A stretch of DNA of 64,000 nt from Vibrio sp. 10N. GTDB taxonomy: Bacteria > Pseudomonadota > Gammaproteobacteria > Enterobacterales > Vibrionaceae. Positions 8,282 to 16,787 of this stretch are shown piece after piece; position 1 is the first letter of the stretch, and each line of letters begins with the position of its first letter. The translations under genes were made by a program, and so were the position numbers. The notes beneath the pieces were generated by a model. The model ran no database searches, was not told where the DNA came from, and saw nothing but the letters and a program-made list of their open reading frames with translations. The stretch is from contig NZ_BTPM01000002.1 in assembly GCF_036245475.1 (NCBI RefSeq), positions 1,674,001 through 1,738,000 of the forward strand. Direction: 5' to 3'.

Positions 8282-9670
8282 CTATGGTTGTTTTGTTGAT
8301 GAAGGCTGAGAAATAACCGGTGTTTCTGCGTGGTATTCGAATCCACCAAGGAAATACGCCAAGTTGCTACTTACAATGTTGAGGTCTGTCTCCAACCGCA
8401 GAGCTTCAATCTCAATGGCTAGCTCATCACTGGAGGCGGTGATCACATCGCTAAACTGCGCAGTATTGTTTTCGTAACCTCGCTCTACAGCTCGAGTGCG
8501 CGCTTTGGCTTGTGGTAATAAGCTTTGCTGATAGCGCTCAAAGCGTTCGCTGAGGTTTTGTCTATCCATCATCAGCGCGTTAACCTTGGCATTCATTTGA
8601 GCCAATAACGCATCTTTGCTCGACTTCGATGCGACCACTTGGTACTGGGCGGCAGCATGGTTCTTGTCTTGTCGATTACCGGTGAATAAGGGAATGTCCA
8701 TGGTGACGTAGGCACTTAGGAGATCGGGTGCAGGTGCGCCACGCATGTTGGGGGCTTGGCGATGGGCATACATGGCTTCAACACCAAATTGCGGCTTGTA
8801 GGCCTCTTCGGCGATGGAGACCTGAGTCTCATTGGCAGCAATTTGAATGTCGGCCATTTTCGCCATGGGGTGCTGGTTAAGTAAGTTGAAATATCCAGAG
8901 CCACTATGGCTAGTCAATTGCTGGTCAAGGCGTCCCCAATCTGTTGCGATATTGGCTTTAGGAGCGGAGCTTTGGTTTAGCCAACCTGAACCCAGCCATT
9001 CGGAGAGTTGAGATAGCAACCGACTTTGCATTTGCCTATTGGCGTGCAATTTGTCATCGAGCTGACTGACTTGTAGCTGACTACGAATCAAATCTTGTGA
9101 CTCGCTGTTGCCAATGGCGTAGTTGGTTTGAATGAATCGCTCCATTTCTACCATCAGGGAACGCTTTTCTTTCAGTACGCGCTCTGAGTGCTGCTGAAAG
9201 CCAAGCTCAAGCCATAGCTGAGTAATGCTATTCGCAATATCTAGCTCACGGACTTTTACTTGAAGCTCAATACCATCCGCTTGCTGCTGGGCTTTCTTAT
9301 TTTGCAGACCAAGCGTATCGCCGCGGCCAAACTGTTGCATCATACCGACCGAAATATTCGTCATTGGATCTTGGTCAAACCGAAAACTGTCTGTCGGTAA
9401 ACCGCCGACTCCAACCTTGAGTACCGGATCTTTCAGCGTTGAGCTGGCAATACCAGTATCTCGCATCGCTCGAGATTGAGCGTGATACTGGGTACGATTG
9501 GCATCGTTGGCGATCGCCATGTTGATTAATGTATCGAGCGATAACGCCTGCACGCTCGCTTGAGATTGCTGTGGTGCTCCCGCGCTACTTGATGCTTGTG
9601 CAGCCGGTGCGAATAGAACGATCGCACTTACAGCCAGTGCAATCGGATGTTTGATTATTTTCACGATCAT
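8282..9670 (-). CDS. cusC: CusC/TolC-like outer-membrane efflux channel
   Basis: A 462-residue outer-membrane factor of the TolC family with two long coiled helical repeats. The start ATG 9670 gives a clear signal peptide (HPIALAVSAIVLFAPAAQAS); GGAA immediately precedes it, and a GTG at 9664 has better ribosome-site spacing, so the true start may be two codons later. Typical family features include DTLINMAIANDANRTQYHAQ near the N-terminus, and alternating polar/Leu heptads rich in Gln, Ser and Ala. It lies upstream of cusB with the same polarity. It should form the outer-membrane exit duct of the copper pump. Confident as a family member; substrate inferred from the operon. Confidence 0.88.
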   Translation of the reverse strand: MIVKIIKHPIALAVSAIVLFAPAAQASSSAGAPQQSQASVQALSLDTLINMAIANDANRTQYHAQSRAMRDTGIASSTLKDPVLKVGVGGLPTDSFRFDQDPMTNISVGMMQQFGRGDTLGLQNKKAQQQADGIELQVKVRELDIANSITQLWLELGFQQHSERVLKEKRSLMVEMERFIQTNYAIGNSESQDLIRSQLQVSQLDDKLHANRQMQSRLLSQLSEWLGSGWLNQSSAPKANIATDWGRLDQQLTSHSGSGYFNLLNQHPMAKMADIQIAANETQVSIAEEAYKPQFGVEAMYAHRQAPNMRGAPAPDLLSAYVTMDIPLFTGNRQDKNHAAAQYQVVASKSSKDALLAQMNAKVNALMMDRQNLSERFERYQQSLLPQAKARTRAVERGYENNTAQFSDVITASSDELAIEIEALRLETDLNIVSSNLAYFLGGFEYHAETPVISQPSSTKQP

Positions 9671-9748
9671 TTCCAAACTACGTGCCTGTATAACAGGCGC
9701 GATAAAACGTCCCCAACTAGGGTTGGGCATTAGCGTGTTTTGGAATGA

Positions 9749-10141
9749 TTACGCCGAGGGCGGGCGCTCGAGGTGTTCGATTCTATGGATCGGTTGCGTG
9801 AATGGGTCGACAGATCGCTTGGAGAAGCGTGCGTGACCTTCGCTTGGAAGCATAACAAAGGGGGCAAACCCTAGGGTAGTGCCACACATCGTGGTGCAAC
9901 AGGTGGTGTGGGAATCAGGCTCTGCACTGGCGCACTGACTGCTATCGGCGATGTCCGAAGCTACACTCGTGCTGTGATGTGCGTGATGGGAGGCTGTTTG
10001 GGTCATGCCACAATAGGGGGACGCATCAGTCATGCCGTTATGCATAGCCATCGCAGGCGCGCTGGTGACAAACGTTGATACAACGAGTGCAAGCAAGCTC
10101 ACGAATGTGATCCACGATTTGTTGGCGATAATGGCGTGCAT
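9749..10141 (-). CDS. small exported Cys/His/Met-rich protein, first gene of the copper operon
   Basis: A 130-residue protein with an N-terminal signal peptide (SWITFVSLLALVVSTFVTSA, then PAMA). The mature part is rich in possible metal ligands: MHNGM, YCGM, a SHHAHHS cluster, and TTCCTTMCG. It starts about 21 nt downstream of the predicted transcription start of the CueR-type promoter, so it is the promoter-proximal gene. ATG 10141 is preferred over an in-frame TTG at 10159, which would leave almost no leader; the ribosome site is weak (GGG). Similar small His/Cys-rich proteins (CopL or DUF2946-like) precede copper operons in other proteobacteria, but I cannot confirm membership. Likely a periplasmic copper-binding accessory protein. 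Confidence 0.65.
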   Translation of the reverse strand: MHAIIANKSWITFVSLLALVVSTFVTSAPAMAMHNGMTDASPYCGMTQTASHHAHHSTSVASDIADSSQCASAEPDSHTTCCTTMCGTTLGFAPFVMLPSEGHARFSKRSVDPFTQPIHRIEHLERPPSA

Positions 10142-10168
10142 ACAAAACCCAATTAACAAGATTCGTTA

Positions 10169-10199
10169 AAGATAAAGCTTACCCCTAGGGTAAGGTCAA
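10169..10199 (-). promoter_or_regulatory. CueR/MerR-type promoter of the copper operon
   Basis: On the minus strand a -35 TTGACC (10194-10199) and a -10 TATCTT (10169-10174) are separated by 19 bp, the overlong spacer typical of MerR-family activated promoters. The spacer holds the dyad CTTACCCTAGGGGTAAG, similar in layout to CueR operators. Copper-bound CueR would untwist it and switch on the operon. No cueR gene is in the window. Confidence 0.85.
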
Positions 10200-10356
10200 C
10201 AGCGAAATGTATTTCTTGTGCTGTTCGCTCAATAATGCCACAAAGTATAGCTCAGGTGAGTGCGGAGGTAGGTAGTTTTTATAGCAAGCGGCCTCGACAT
10301 TGTGAACGCGTGTTCTAATCTATTGCAAGTACTGACGGACATATGAGGATGAAGGA

Positions 10357-10638
10357 ATGCCACGATTTGTAATGGGATGTTTGGCTCTAGTGGCCTTTAC
10401 GTCGTACGCAGGGTTAAACCCTAACGTGAGTGAGGAAACGCTCGCTTCTGCAAAGGCTTCAATGCAAAAACACTTGGAGCAAGAAGGGCTCACTATTGAT
10501 GACGCAAAGTTATCTCTCGCCTACAAAGATGGTCGTAACAAGAGTACCGTCTATTTTGAAGTTGCAGAGCATAATGGCGGCGCAGAAATTTACAAGGTCG
10601 TCTGCTCTGATGAAAAATGCCACCTGCAGTACCGCTAA
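10357..10638 (+). CDS. small secreted protein of unknown function
   Basis: A 93-residue protein with a short signal peptide (MGCLALVAFTSYA, cleavage before GLNP). The mature part of about 75 residues is charged, with two Cys close to the C-terminus (VVCSDEKC) that could form a disulfide. GAAGGA directly abuts the ATG, a tight ribosome site, but no better start exists in frame. It is divergent from the copper operon, 157 bp from the CueR-type promoter. I do not recognise the family. The Cys pair and location could suggest a periplasmic stress protein, but that is a guess. Confidence 0.6.
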   Translation: MPRFVMGCLALVAFTSYAGLNPNVSEETLASAKASMQKHLEQEGLTIDDAKLSLAYKDGRNKSTVYFEVAEHNGGAEIYKVVCSDEKCHLQYR

Positions 10639-10662
10639 CTCCCCCCTCCTCGCTAAGTGACC

Positions 10663-10899
10663 TTACTTTAATAGGCGAGAAATCAACGTTTCTCGTCTGA
10701 GCTCCAATATCTCTTCAATCAACTTTTCTTGCGCATTGATGCCAAAATGTTCAGCGTAGCGTTTTACCTTCTGAATTTGGCTCGGGTCGAGCTGATAGAC
10801 TTCGCGTTTAAGCCTTGAGCGTGCCTCACTTTTTATCAAGCCTTGTGATTGCATCAGACGCACGATAGTGGCGTCCATCGGGTGTTTGTGTTGTTGCAT
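10663..10899 (-). CDS. small basic conserved-type protein, unknown function
   Basis: A 78-residue predicted helical protein, basic in its first half (RSRLKREVYQ) and amphipathic in the second (KLIEEILELRRETLISRLLK). No signal peptide or membrane segment. The ribosome site is unclear for both ATG 10899 and the in-frame ATG at 10878. It is convergent with the small secreted protein (24 bp apart). The composition resembles a small DNA- or RNA-associated helical protein, but no motif supports that. It may be real given its clean frame and lack of rare-codon bias. Confidence 0.5.
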   Translation of the reverse strand: MQQHKHPMDATIVRLMQSQGLIKSEARSRLKREVYQLDPSQIQKVKRYAEHFGINAQEKLIEEILELRRETLISRLLK

Positions 10900-11308
10900 A
10901 GCGTTTGATTAACTGACCGAATGAAGGTGGTTTCGTTTGAGTGTCGCGATGCAAGATAGTGACAAAGTGTGACAGCTTTATTGCAAAGTGTTGAATAAGA
11001 ATTTTGGGTTTTTGAAAGGGGTTCTGAGTTGTTGTATCTCGTGGAGTTAAGGAGAGTTGAGTGACAAAACAGGATTCAAGCGAACTTTGTTCAATAATTG
11101 AACTTATTTCCTACTAATAATTAACTCATTATAAATTTGCATTTATTTTGTGAAATCTCCCGCATCTGATCATTATTATTGACCTATTGCCTGATAACCT
11201 GCCTTCAGGCTGCTAGCATATTTTTAGCTATTAAATAACGAAATGGTTTCTATTCGCTCTTTTTTAGCTCGTGAAACAGAAAGATATTCTCTCTAGAAAG
11301 GTAAAAAT
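10900..11308. other. intergenic region upstream of the chitinase gene
   Basis: 409 bp without a convincing gene. AT-rich from about 11090. A short imperfect inverted repeat (CCTGCCTTCAGGCTGC, around 11198-11213) lies about 100 bp before the chitinase start. It should hold the chitinase promoter, but I cannot pick one with confidence. Confidence 0.35.
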
Positions 11309-13915
11309 ATGTTTAGGATGAACAAGGTCACGCTCTCTATAGCGTGCCTAGTGTTTAGCAGCCATGTGTTTGCTGCTGAACCTTATGATGCCACGCAGTC
11401 GTACTCTGGTGGTAGTCAAGTAACCGTGGATGGCACCTCCTACGAAGCTAAATGGTGGGTTGGGGCTGGTCAAAGTCCGACGGACACTTATGCAAATGAA
11501 TGGGATTCTCCATGGAAAGTGGTCAGTGGTACCGAGCCTTCACCGGAGCCAGAGCCTTCACCAGAACCAACCCCTGATCCTTCTCCTGAACCAACTCCAG
11601 ATCCAACGCCTAAGCCAACACCAGACCCTGGCACACCTCCTTCAAGTGGTGCGTGTGCTGACTTCAATGTTTACCCAGATTGGACGCAAGGCAACCACGC
11701 TACAGCTGGCGACATTATGGTCAACGAAAATGTAGCTTATAAGGCCAACTGGTGGACGTCTTCCATTCCGGGTAGCGATAGCAGCTGGGCGACGCATCTT
11801 GATTGTGGTGGAACCTCTTCAGAACCAGGCGCGAAACTTGCTCTGCCAAACCCTCTTGATCCGGTGAGATTGGAAGTAGCCGGGTGGCCAAGTCATTTGG
11901 TAGTAGCAAGTCCTGCTTCTCTTGATGCGCCAGCGAGTCAATATTTTGCAACCAGTAGCAGCCAAGATCTGGCTGACGTTTCTAAATTGACCAATACTTT
12001 TGCTGCGCTCATTCAAATGGCTGAAGCGGCGGGCAGCAGTTCGATTGTACTTACATCTGATGTGCTGGACATAGCGACGGCCGACAAAGGGCAAGCGCTT
12101 GGTGCTGTTGCGGTCAAACAAGCACTCACAGCGGCAGTGGCTTCAACCGCAAGCGCGATTGATGCGGGTGCCATTAATGCACTGACTGATGATGTTAATG
12201 GCTGGGCGCAGGCTCATAACCTTATTATTTCTACTTTAGCGCCTCAGGCGACCTTTGGCTGGACATTAACTATCGGTGACTTTGCTTACAATGCTCATTC
12301 CGGTAAGCGAGCTGTTTGGAATGCAGCCTCTTCATCTTCTGCAGATTTGCTATCAAGTTCTGCACTTTATGACGCTGGGTCGAATACCAAAGCTGATTTC
12401 ATCGCCTTTACTAAATCGGCGGACACGCCTGCGCTAACTGATGAGCAGTGGTATTACGCTTTAGAATATGTGAAGCAAGTCTCTGATCACATCCGTACCC
12501 CAGCGCTATTAACCTCTATGCCAACATCGCAAACAGTCGATTACTTTATGGGGAACTTGTCCAAACAAGGTCAGCTTCGTAAGGCTGCACATAGCAATGT
12601 GTTTGCGATTTTGTTTGATAGTGAAACGGTAGAACTTACCAATAAGATTGAGCAGTACCAAACCGCTAAGTTGCCGCTGTACTATGTGGGAGAGAGCATC
12701 ACCAACGGTCCTCTTACCCGTATCGCTGCACTTAACAGCGAGTTGGCAAGTGCGGAAAATGCAATGAACAATCAGGCGTTCTTGTATGAAGTCTCGCAGG
12801 GTAACTGGGCACCATCGACTGTGTATAAATGGGCGGACTTCCTTGCCGGTCTTAACTCTATGCACAACGTCGGTGTGGCGGGCAATACATTCTGGCTACT
12901 GGACGAGACGGCTGATGACGCGACCAATGCCAAATACGCTAAAGTTGCGATTGCAGCTTTCCTATCACAAAGTATGCAAGAGACCATTCGTTACAATGCC
13001 TGTGATGAAAACAACTGGTCAGAAGTCAGATACGGCGCTGCAGTTAACTACCCGATGACGGCAAGTTGTGGTCAGCTGGGACAGAAGTACGCCGATTATG
13101 GCATGGATTCGGTGACAGGTATTGATCATCCGTATTCATGTCCGCGCGATCCTAAAATGGAAGTGAGTGCACTGACCAATGCCAAGTGGTACGGCGCACC
13201 GGCTCCGATTTTTGCGGCGCCAGACTCTGTTCTTGCCGAGAAAGGCCTGCTGGTGAATGGTAATGTTGGTCGTTGGACTAACGACGGTCACTGTATGGAA
13301 GTCCCATCGACGGTGGATAGTTCACAGCAAGTGTGGGAGCGTGCTGACTGTAAAGTTTATGAAGGTCAAAAGGCTGGTAAGTTTATCTGGGATGGCAGCG
13401 ATACGACTGGAACGGTTGAAGGCTGTGGCTGGTGGGGACGTGGTGTTATTCAAACCACTGGTCGTCAAAACTTTGGTACGCTTAACCACTTTATGGGACG
13501 TTCGCATGTTAATCCAGACACCATCGGAACCACGGTTAATGGTGTGGTTGTAGAAGCGCCTCCTGCTAATCCTCTTTATGCTGATTTGGATTTCTGTTCA
13601 AACCCAGGCTTAATTTGTAGCTCAGAAGAGAATCGCGAAATCAAATGGATTGCAGGTTTGTTCTACTGGGTCTCTTCGGTCCAAACTTACAATGATGAAG
13701 GTGGTCCGTACGCGGCTTGGAACTATCATACTGAGCTTAAGAAATACGTAGACGGTGGAATGCAAGGCACAGAGTTCATCGATGCGGTGTCAGGTATTGT
13801 TAACCGTGGCTGCCCTGATAGTAGTTGTCCGGTGAGTGGTAAGGTTCACGCGGTGAAAGAGCGTCAGGACAACTTTAAGCTGGTATTGCAAACGCTAGGG
13901 TTGAACCCGCAATAA
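11309..13915 (+). CDS. secreted GH19 chitinase with two chitin-binding modules
   Basis: An 868-residue secreted enzyme. Order: signal peptide (1-22, ending VFA); CBM5/12-type chitin-binding module (about 24-70, with YEAKWW and W-rich end); Pro/Glu-rich linker (about 75-112, repeated PEPTPDP); second CBM5/12 module (about 115-165, YKANWW); a middle region of about 330 residues, Ala/Ser-rich, with no motif I know; then the GH19 catalytic domain (about 507-868). GH19 hallmarks are the helix with SQSMQETIRY (probable acid Glu558) and WWGRGVIQTTGRQNFG (about 707-722). It hydrolyses chitin by inversion and would let the cell feed on crustacean shell. AAAGG lies 7 nt before ATG. Monocistronic; terminator follows. 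Confidence 0.9.
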   Translation: MFRMNKVTLSIACLVFSSHVFAAEPYDATQSYSGGSQVTVDGTSYEAKWWVGAGQSPTDTYANEWDSPWKVVSGTEPSPEPEPSPEPTPDPSPEPTPDPTPKPTPDPGTPPSSGACADFNVYPDWTQGNHATAGDIMVNENVAYKANWWTSSIPGSDSSWATHLDCGGTSSEPGAKLALPNPLDPVRLEVAGWPSHLVVASPASLDAPASQYFATSSSQDLADVSKLTNTFAALIQMAEAAGSSSIVLTSDVLDIATADKGQALGAVAVKQALTAAVASTASAIDAGAINALTDDVNGWAQAHNLIISTLAPQATFGWTLTIGDFAYNAHSGKRAVWNAASSSSADLLSSSALYDAGSNTKADFIAFTKSADTPALTDEQWYYALEYVKQVSDHIRTPALLTSMPTSQTVDYFMGNLSKQGQLRKAAHSNVFAILFDSETVELTNKIEQYQTAKLPLYYVGESITNGPLTRIAALNSELASAENAMNNQAFLYEVSQGNWAPSTVYKWADFLAGLNSMHNVGVAGNTFWLLDETADDATNAKYAKVAIAAFLSQSMQETIRYNACDENNWSEVRYGAAVNYPMTASCGQLGQKYADYGMDSVTGIDHPYSCPRDPKMEVSALTNAKWYGAPAPIFAAPDSVLAEKGLLVNGNVGRWTNDGHCMEVPSTVDSSQQVWERADCKVYEGQKAGKFIWDGSDTTGTVEGCGWWGRGVIQTTGRQNFGTLNHFMGRSHVNPDTIGTTVNGVVVEAPPANPLYADLDFCSNPGLICSSEENREIKWIAGLFYWVSSVQTYNDEGGPYAAWNYHTELKKYVDGGMQGTEFIDAVSGIVNRGCPDSSCPVSGKVHAVKERQDNFKLVLQTLGLNPQ

Positions 13916-13943
13916 CAAGTATCTGATGTTTTAGTGATAGTAA

Positions 13944-13974
13944 AAAGGCTCCTTGATTTAGGAGCCTTTGTTTT
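13944..13974 (+). terminator. rho-independent terminator after the chitinase gene
   Basis: 10-bp stem AAAGGCTCCT/AGGAGCCTTT, 6-nt loop, then GTTTT. Located 29 bp beyond the chitinase stop; also usable by the convergent amidase gene. Confidence 0.85.
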
Positions 13975-14006
13975 GGATAGCAGCTATAGGTAGCGCTTTG
14001 CCAATA

Positions 14007-15491
14007 TTATAACGTTGGCATTGGAAGCTCAGGTAGGCGAGATTCAATGGCCTTAGCAATGGCTAGAACCTCTTGGTCTTTCCATGGGCGACCAATAATC
14101 TGAATACCAATAGGCATACCTTCTTCGCTTAGCATGACTGGGATCGTTGCTACTGGCCAACCTGTCAGGTTGTAGGCTTGCATCATGGATGAGTCCGCAG
14201 TACCGTCGGCGGAACCGTGTTTAAAGGCGACGACAGGCGCAACAGGAGCTATCAACACATCTGCATGCTCGAAGACTTTGATCATAGAGTTACGCAGCTC
14301 AGCAAGACGTGCATTGGTACGCTGCGCATCCTCAATAGTGGCATCAGTACCTAACGACAACCAACCGGCGAGCTCTTCGCCCATTAAGTCCTTGCCGTGT
14401 TTATTCACGAACTCACGTAGGTGATGACTACCATCATACAAGAAGTGTTCAACTAGGATTTCACCACCAAACTGAACCTGCTCTGGCAGTTGATGAGATG
14501 TCGCACAGCCCGCTTGTTTGGCCGCGTCTACCGCGGTATCAACCGCTTGCTTAAAGATAGCTGGGACTTTCACCAGTCCGTCGTCGGTGTAGAAACCAAC
14601 ACGTAAGTCAGCGACATTTACAGTGTCACTTTTTGATAGCGGCGCATCGTATGCAAGTGGATCTTGCCAATCAGGACCCGCGAGTACGTTGAGTAGCAGT
14701 TCTAGGTCATCGACGCTGCGCGCCATTGGACCAACGTGATTAAACTGAGAGAATGCATCGCCGTAGCTTGGGATGTGACCCGTCGTTGGAATACGGCCGT
14801 GTGTTGGCTTAAGGGCACAGATGCCGCAGAAGTGAGCAGGAATTCGCACACTGCCACCAATGTCACTGCCTACATCAAAGGGGATCATTCGAGCCGCAAT
14901 CGCAGCCGCAGCACCACCTGAACTGCCCCCCGGCGTTCTTGTTACATCGTATGGGTTGTTTGTGCGGCCGTAAACTGGGCTATTGCATTCATCAGACAGG
15001 GCTAGCTCCGGAGTGTTGCTTTTCCCAATCAGAATCGCACCGGCTTTTTTTAGCCTAGTGACAATAGTGGCATCTTCTGTCGGCAGGTTGTTTTTGAACA
15101 TATTACTGCCGGCAGTGGTGATGACGCCTTTTGCCTCGAATAGGTCTTTGAGCGCATATGGCACACCGTGAAGTGGTCCCAGTATCTTACCTTGTTTGAA
15201 GGCAGCATCCGCAGCTCTAGCTTGTTCTAGCGCCTGCTCTTTTTGAACTTGGAATACCGCATTCAGTTTTGGGTTGTGCAGTTCAATCTGCGCTAAACAC
15301 GCTAGAACAAGTTGCTCTGATGTGACTTCCTTTGAGCGTATTTTTTGGCTCATTTCAGTGGCGGTCAGTAAGTGAAGATTATCTAAGCTCATTGATGTTC
15401 CTTTCTGGCTAGAGGCGAAAGAGGTGGAGGGTAGGGTTACCGTGGATAACACCACAGCAGACTTAATAAAGTCTCGACGATTTAAAGCCAT
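14007..15491 (-). CDS. amidase-signature hydrolase with Tat signal
   Basis: A 494-residue protein of the amidase signature family (GatA/AmiD fold), which cleaves carboxamides. The N-terminus carries a twin-arginine signal (RRDFIK at 5-10, then a hydrophobic stretch and TSFA), so it is probably exported folded to the periplasm. The Ser-cisSer-Lys triad is clear: Lys115 in YALKDLFEAKG, Ser190/191 in PGGSSGGAAAA, and nucleophile Ser214 in GSDIGGSVR. Length and C-terminal GMPIGIQIIGRPW motif are normal. GGAGTACGT precedes the ATG. Monocistronic. Its context gives no substrate; it is not the tRNA amidotransferase, because gatB and gatC are absent and the Tat signal is wrong for that. Confidence 0.88.
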   Translation of the reverse strand: MALNRRDFIKSAVVLSTVTLPSTSFASSQKGTSMSLDNLHLLTATEMSQKIRSKEVTSEQLVLACLAQIELHNPKLNAVFQVQKEQALEQARAADAAFKQGKILGPLHGVPYALKDLFEAKGVITTAGSNMFKNNLPTEDATIVTRLKKAGAILIGKSNTPELALSDECNSPVYGRTNNPYDVTRTPGGSSGGAAAAIAARMIPFDVGSDIGGSVRIPAHFCGICALKPTHGRIPTTGHIPSYGDAFSQFNHVGPMARSVDDLELLLNVLAGPDWQDPLAYDAPLSKSDTVNVADLRVGFYTDDGLVKVPAIFKQAVDTAVDAAKQAGCATSHQLPEQVQFGGEILVEHFLYDGSHHLREFVNKHGKDLMGEELAGWLSLGTDATIEDAQRTNARLAELRNSMIKVFEHADVLIAPVAPVVAFKHGSADGTADSSMMQAYNLTGWPVATIPVMLSEEGMPIGIQIIGRPWKDQEVLAIAKAIESRLPELPMPTL

Positions 15492-15588
15492 ACGTACTCC
15501 AATTCATTTGATATTGATATTGATATGAGTATAGTGAATTGAAGTATGAGGCATAAGTATTATTCCGGTAACATACTGTAGTGACGTA

Positions 15589-15987
15589 TTAGCCTTTAAG
15601 GACTAGCTCAGAATACCCGGTTTGTTCATCATATTTTCTTTCAAAATGGTGCTCTACATAGTGATGAATCATTAACTCAGCTGTCGTATCGACGATGCTT
15701 CCTTCGAGAAGATGCCCACCCAATACCTCTCCATGTTGGTTAGCCACCGAAATATGAATGTGTTGATGATCTGGGGTGAGTGTGCCCATTATCGAGACGA
15801 TCTCTAATGGCTCCTCAAGTAGCAAGGTTCTCTCTGCACCTGCAAGGCGAAGGTGTACTTTCGATAGACAACCAACACAAGAAGCCATAGACCCAGCGGT
15901 TAAGTTGTGCTGGAGAATAAGTTCAGCAATGGCAAGTTTTAGATCTTGACCGCGAGTCAGTCGACTAGCAATAAGTGATATCGTCAT
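15589..15987 (-). CDS. PPC/DUF296-domain protein
   Basis: A 133-residue single-domain protein of the PPC (plant and prokaryote conserved, DUF296) family, found alone in bacteria and fused to AT-hooks in plants. Recognisable features are GQDLKLAIAEL at the start, then GSMASCVGCLSKVHLRLAG with the family's SCVGSL core, and HIHISVANQHGEVLGGHLLEG. Bacterial members form trimers that bind metal through His residues; no enzyme activity is established. An open frame extends to 16116 but the N-terminal extension has no family match, so I start at ATG 15987 even though its ribosome site is weak. It is divergent from the thioesterase gene. Role unknown. Confidence 0.8.
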   Translation of the reverse strand: MTISLIASRLTRGQDLKLAIAELILQHNLTAGSMASCVGCLSKVHLRLAGAERTLLLEEPLEIVSIMGTLTPDHQHIHISVANQHGEVLGGHLLEGSIVDTTAELMIHHYVEHHFERKYDEQTGYSELVLKG

Positions 15988-16148
15988 GGTTAACGTTTTA
16001 GTGGCCTCTAAACAGACAAGACTGTAGCAATTCTTGGCGGTAAAAACACCACCAAACGTTGAACGTACAGATGCTAGCAATACCACTGTGTGTGTCATAT
16101 GGGTCACAAAACGCACTCTTTTTAGAGTAAAGGTTCCAGTTCAGGTCT

Positions 16149-16757
16149 ATGGTTACAGATCAGCATTCAAAGATGAGTAATAACATGTACCCTTTTTTAA
16201 GACTGGCCAAGACCATTTTTCAATCTAATAAGAAGCCAGCCATCAGTTATACCGAGCAAGATGAAATCGAATTTCGCTGTCATCCATGGGACATTGATAT
16301 GTTCATGGAAATGAACAACGGTCGCATTCTTACCCTTTATGATTTGGGACGCACGGCGCTATCGGTCAAGTGTGGATTGATGCGTACTCTCAAACAAAAC
16401 CGTTGGGGTTTAGTGGTCGCCGGAAGTTCGGTTCGCTATCGTAAGCGCGTGCGTATGTTCGACAAGATCACTATGAAAACCCAGTGTGTTGCTACTGATG
16501 ACAAATGGTTCTATCTTGAGCAGTCGATGTGGGTAAAAGGACATCCTTGTTCTTCGGTTCTGATTCGCGCAGGTGTCACCTCGAAAAACGGCATTGTGCC
16601 TCCTTTACAAGTGATTGACGCTGCGGGTGAGAAGCCAATGACAAGTGATATTCCAATGTGGGTGCAAGAGTGGATAGATTCGGAGCAGCATCGTCCATGG
16701 CCGCCAACTGCGAACCAAAGCGCCGATGCTTCACCAGTTCAAGTGAGCGAGCAGTAA
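16149..16757 (+). CDS. hotdog-fold acyl-CoA thioesterase-like protein
   Basis: A 202-residue protein with a single hotdog domain of the 4HBT_2/FadM-like type. The core EIEFRCHPWDIDMFMEMNNG matches the family's pattern, with Asp/Asn in the catalytic turn (D-x-D...MNN-GR) before the long helix (RILTLYDLGRTAL). The strand VRYRKRVRMFDKITMKTQC is also typical. Members hydrolyse long-chain acyl-CoA thioesters. The start is uncertain: ATG 16149 has only a weak AGG; ATG 16173 would trim eight residues. A basic N-terminal segment (NMYPFLRLAKTIF) may associate with membrane. A terminator overlaps its stop codon. Substrate unknown. Confidence 0.78.
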   Translation: MVTDQHSKMSNNMYPFLRLAKTIFQSNKKPAISYTEQDEIEFRCHPWDIDMFMEMNNGRILTLYDLGRTALSVKCGLMRTLKQNRWGLVVAGSSVRYRKRVRMFDKITMKTQCVATDDKWFYLEQSMWVKGHPCSSVLIRAGVTSKNGIVPPLQVIDAAGEKPMTSDIPMWVQEWIDSEQHRPWPPTANQSADASPVQVSEQ

Positions 16758-16781
16758 AGGCCAGTAGACTGGCCTTTTTTT
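16756..16781 (+). terminator. bidirectional terminator between thioesterase and maiA
   Basis: 9-bp stem AAAGGCCAG/CTGGCCTTT with a 4-nt loop and a T run, overlapping the thioesterase TAA and 7 bp from the end of maiA on the other strand. Confidence 0.85.
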
Positions 16782-16787
16782 AACTGG

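Noticed and set aside
14007..15491. Glutamyl-tRNA amidotransferase subunit A
   Set aside because: A Tat signal and absence of gatB/gatC argue for a periplasmic amidase instead.
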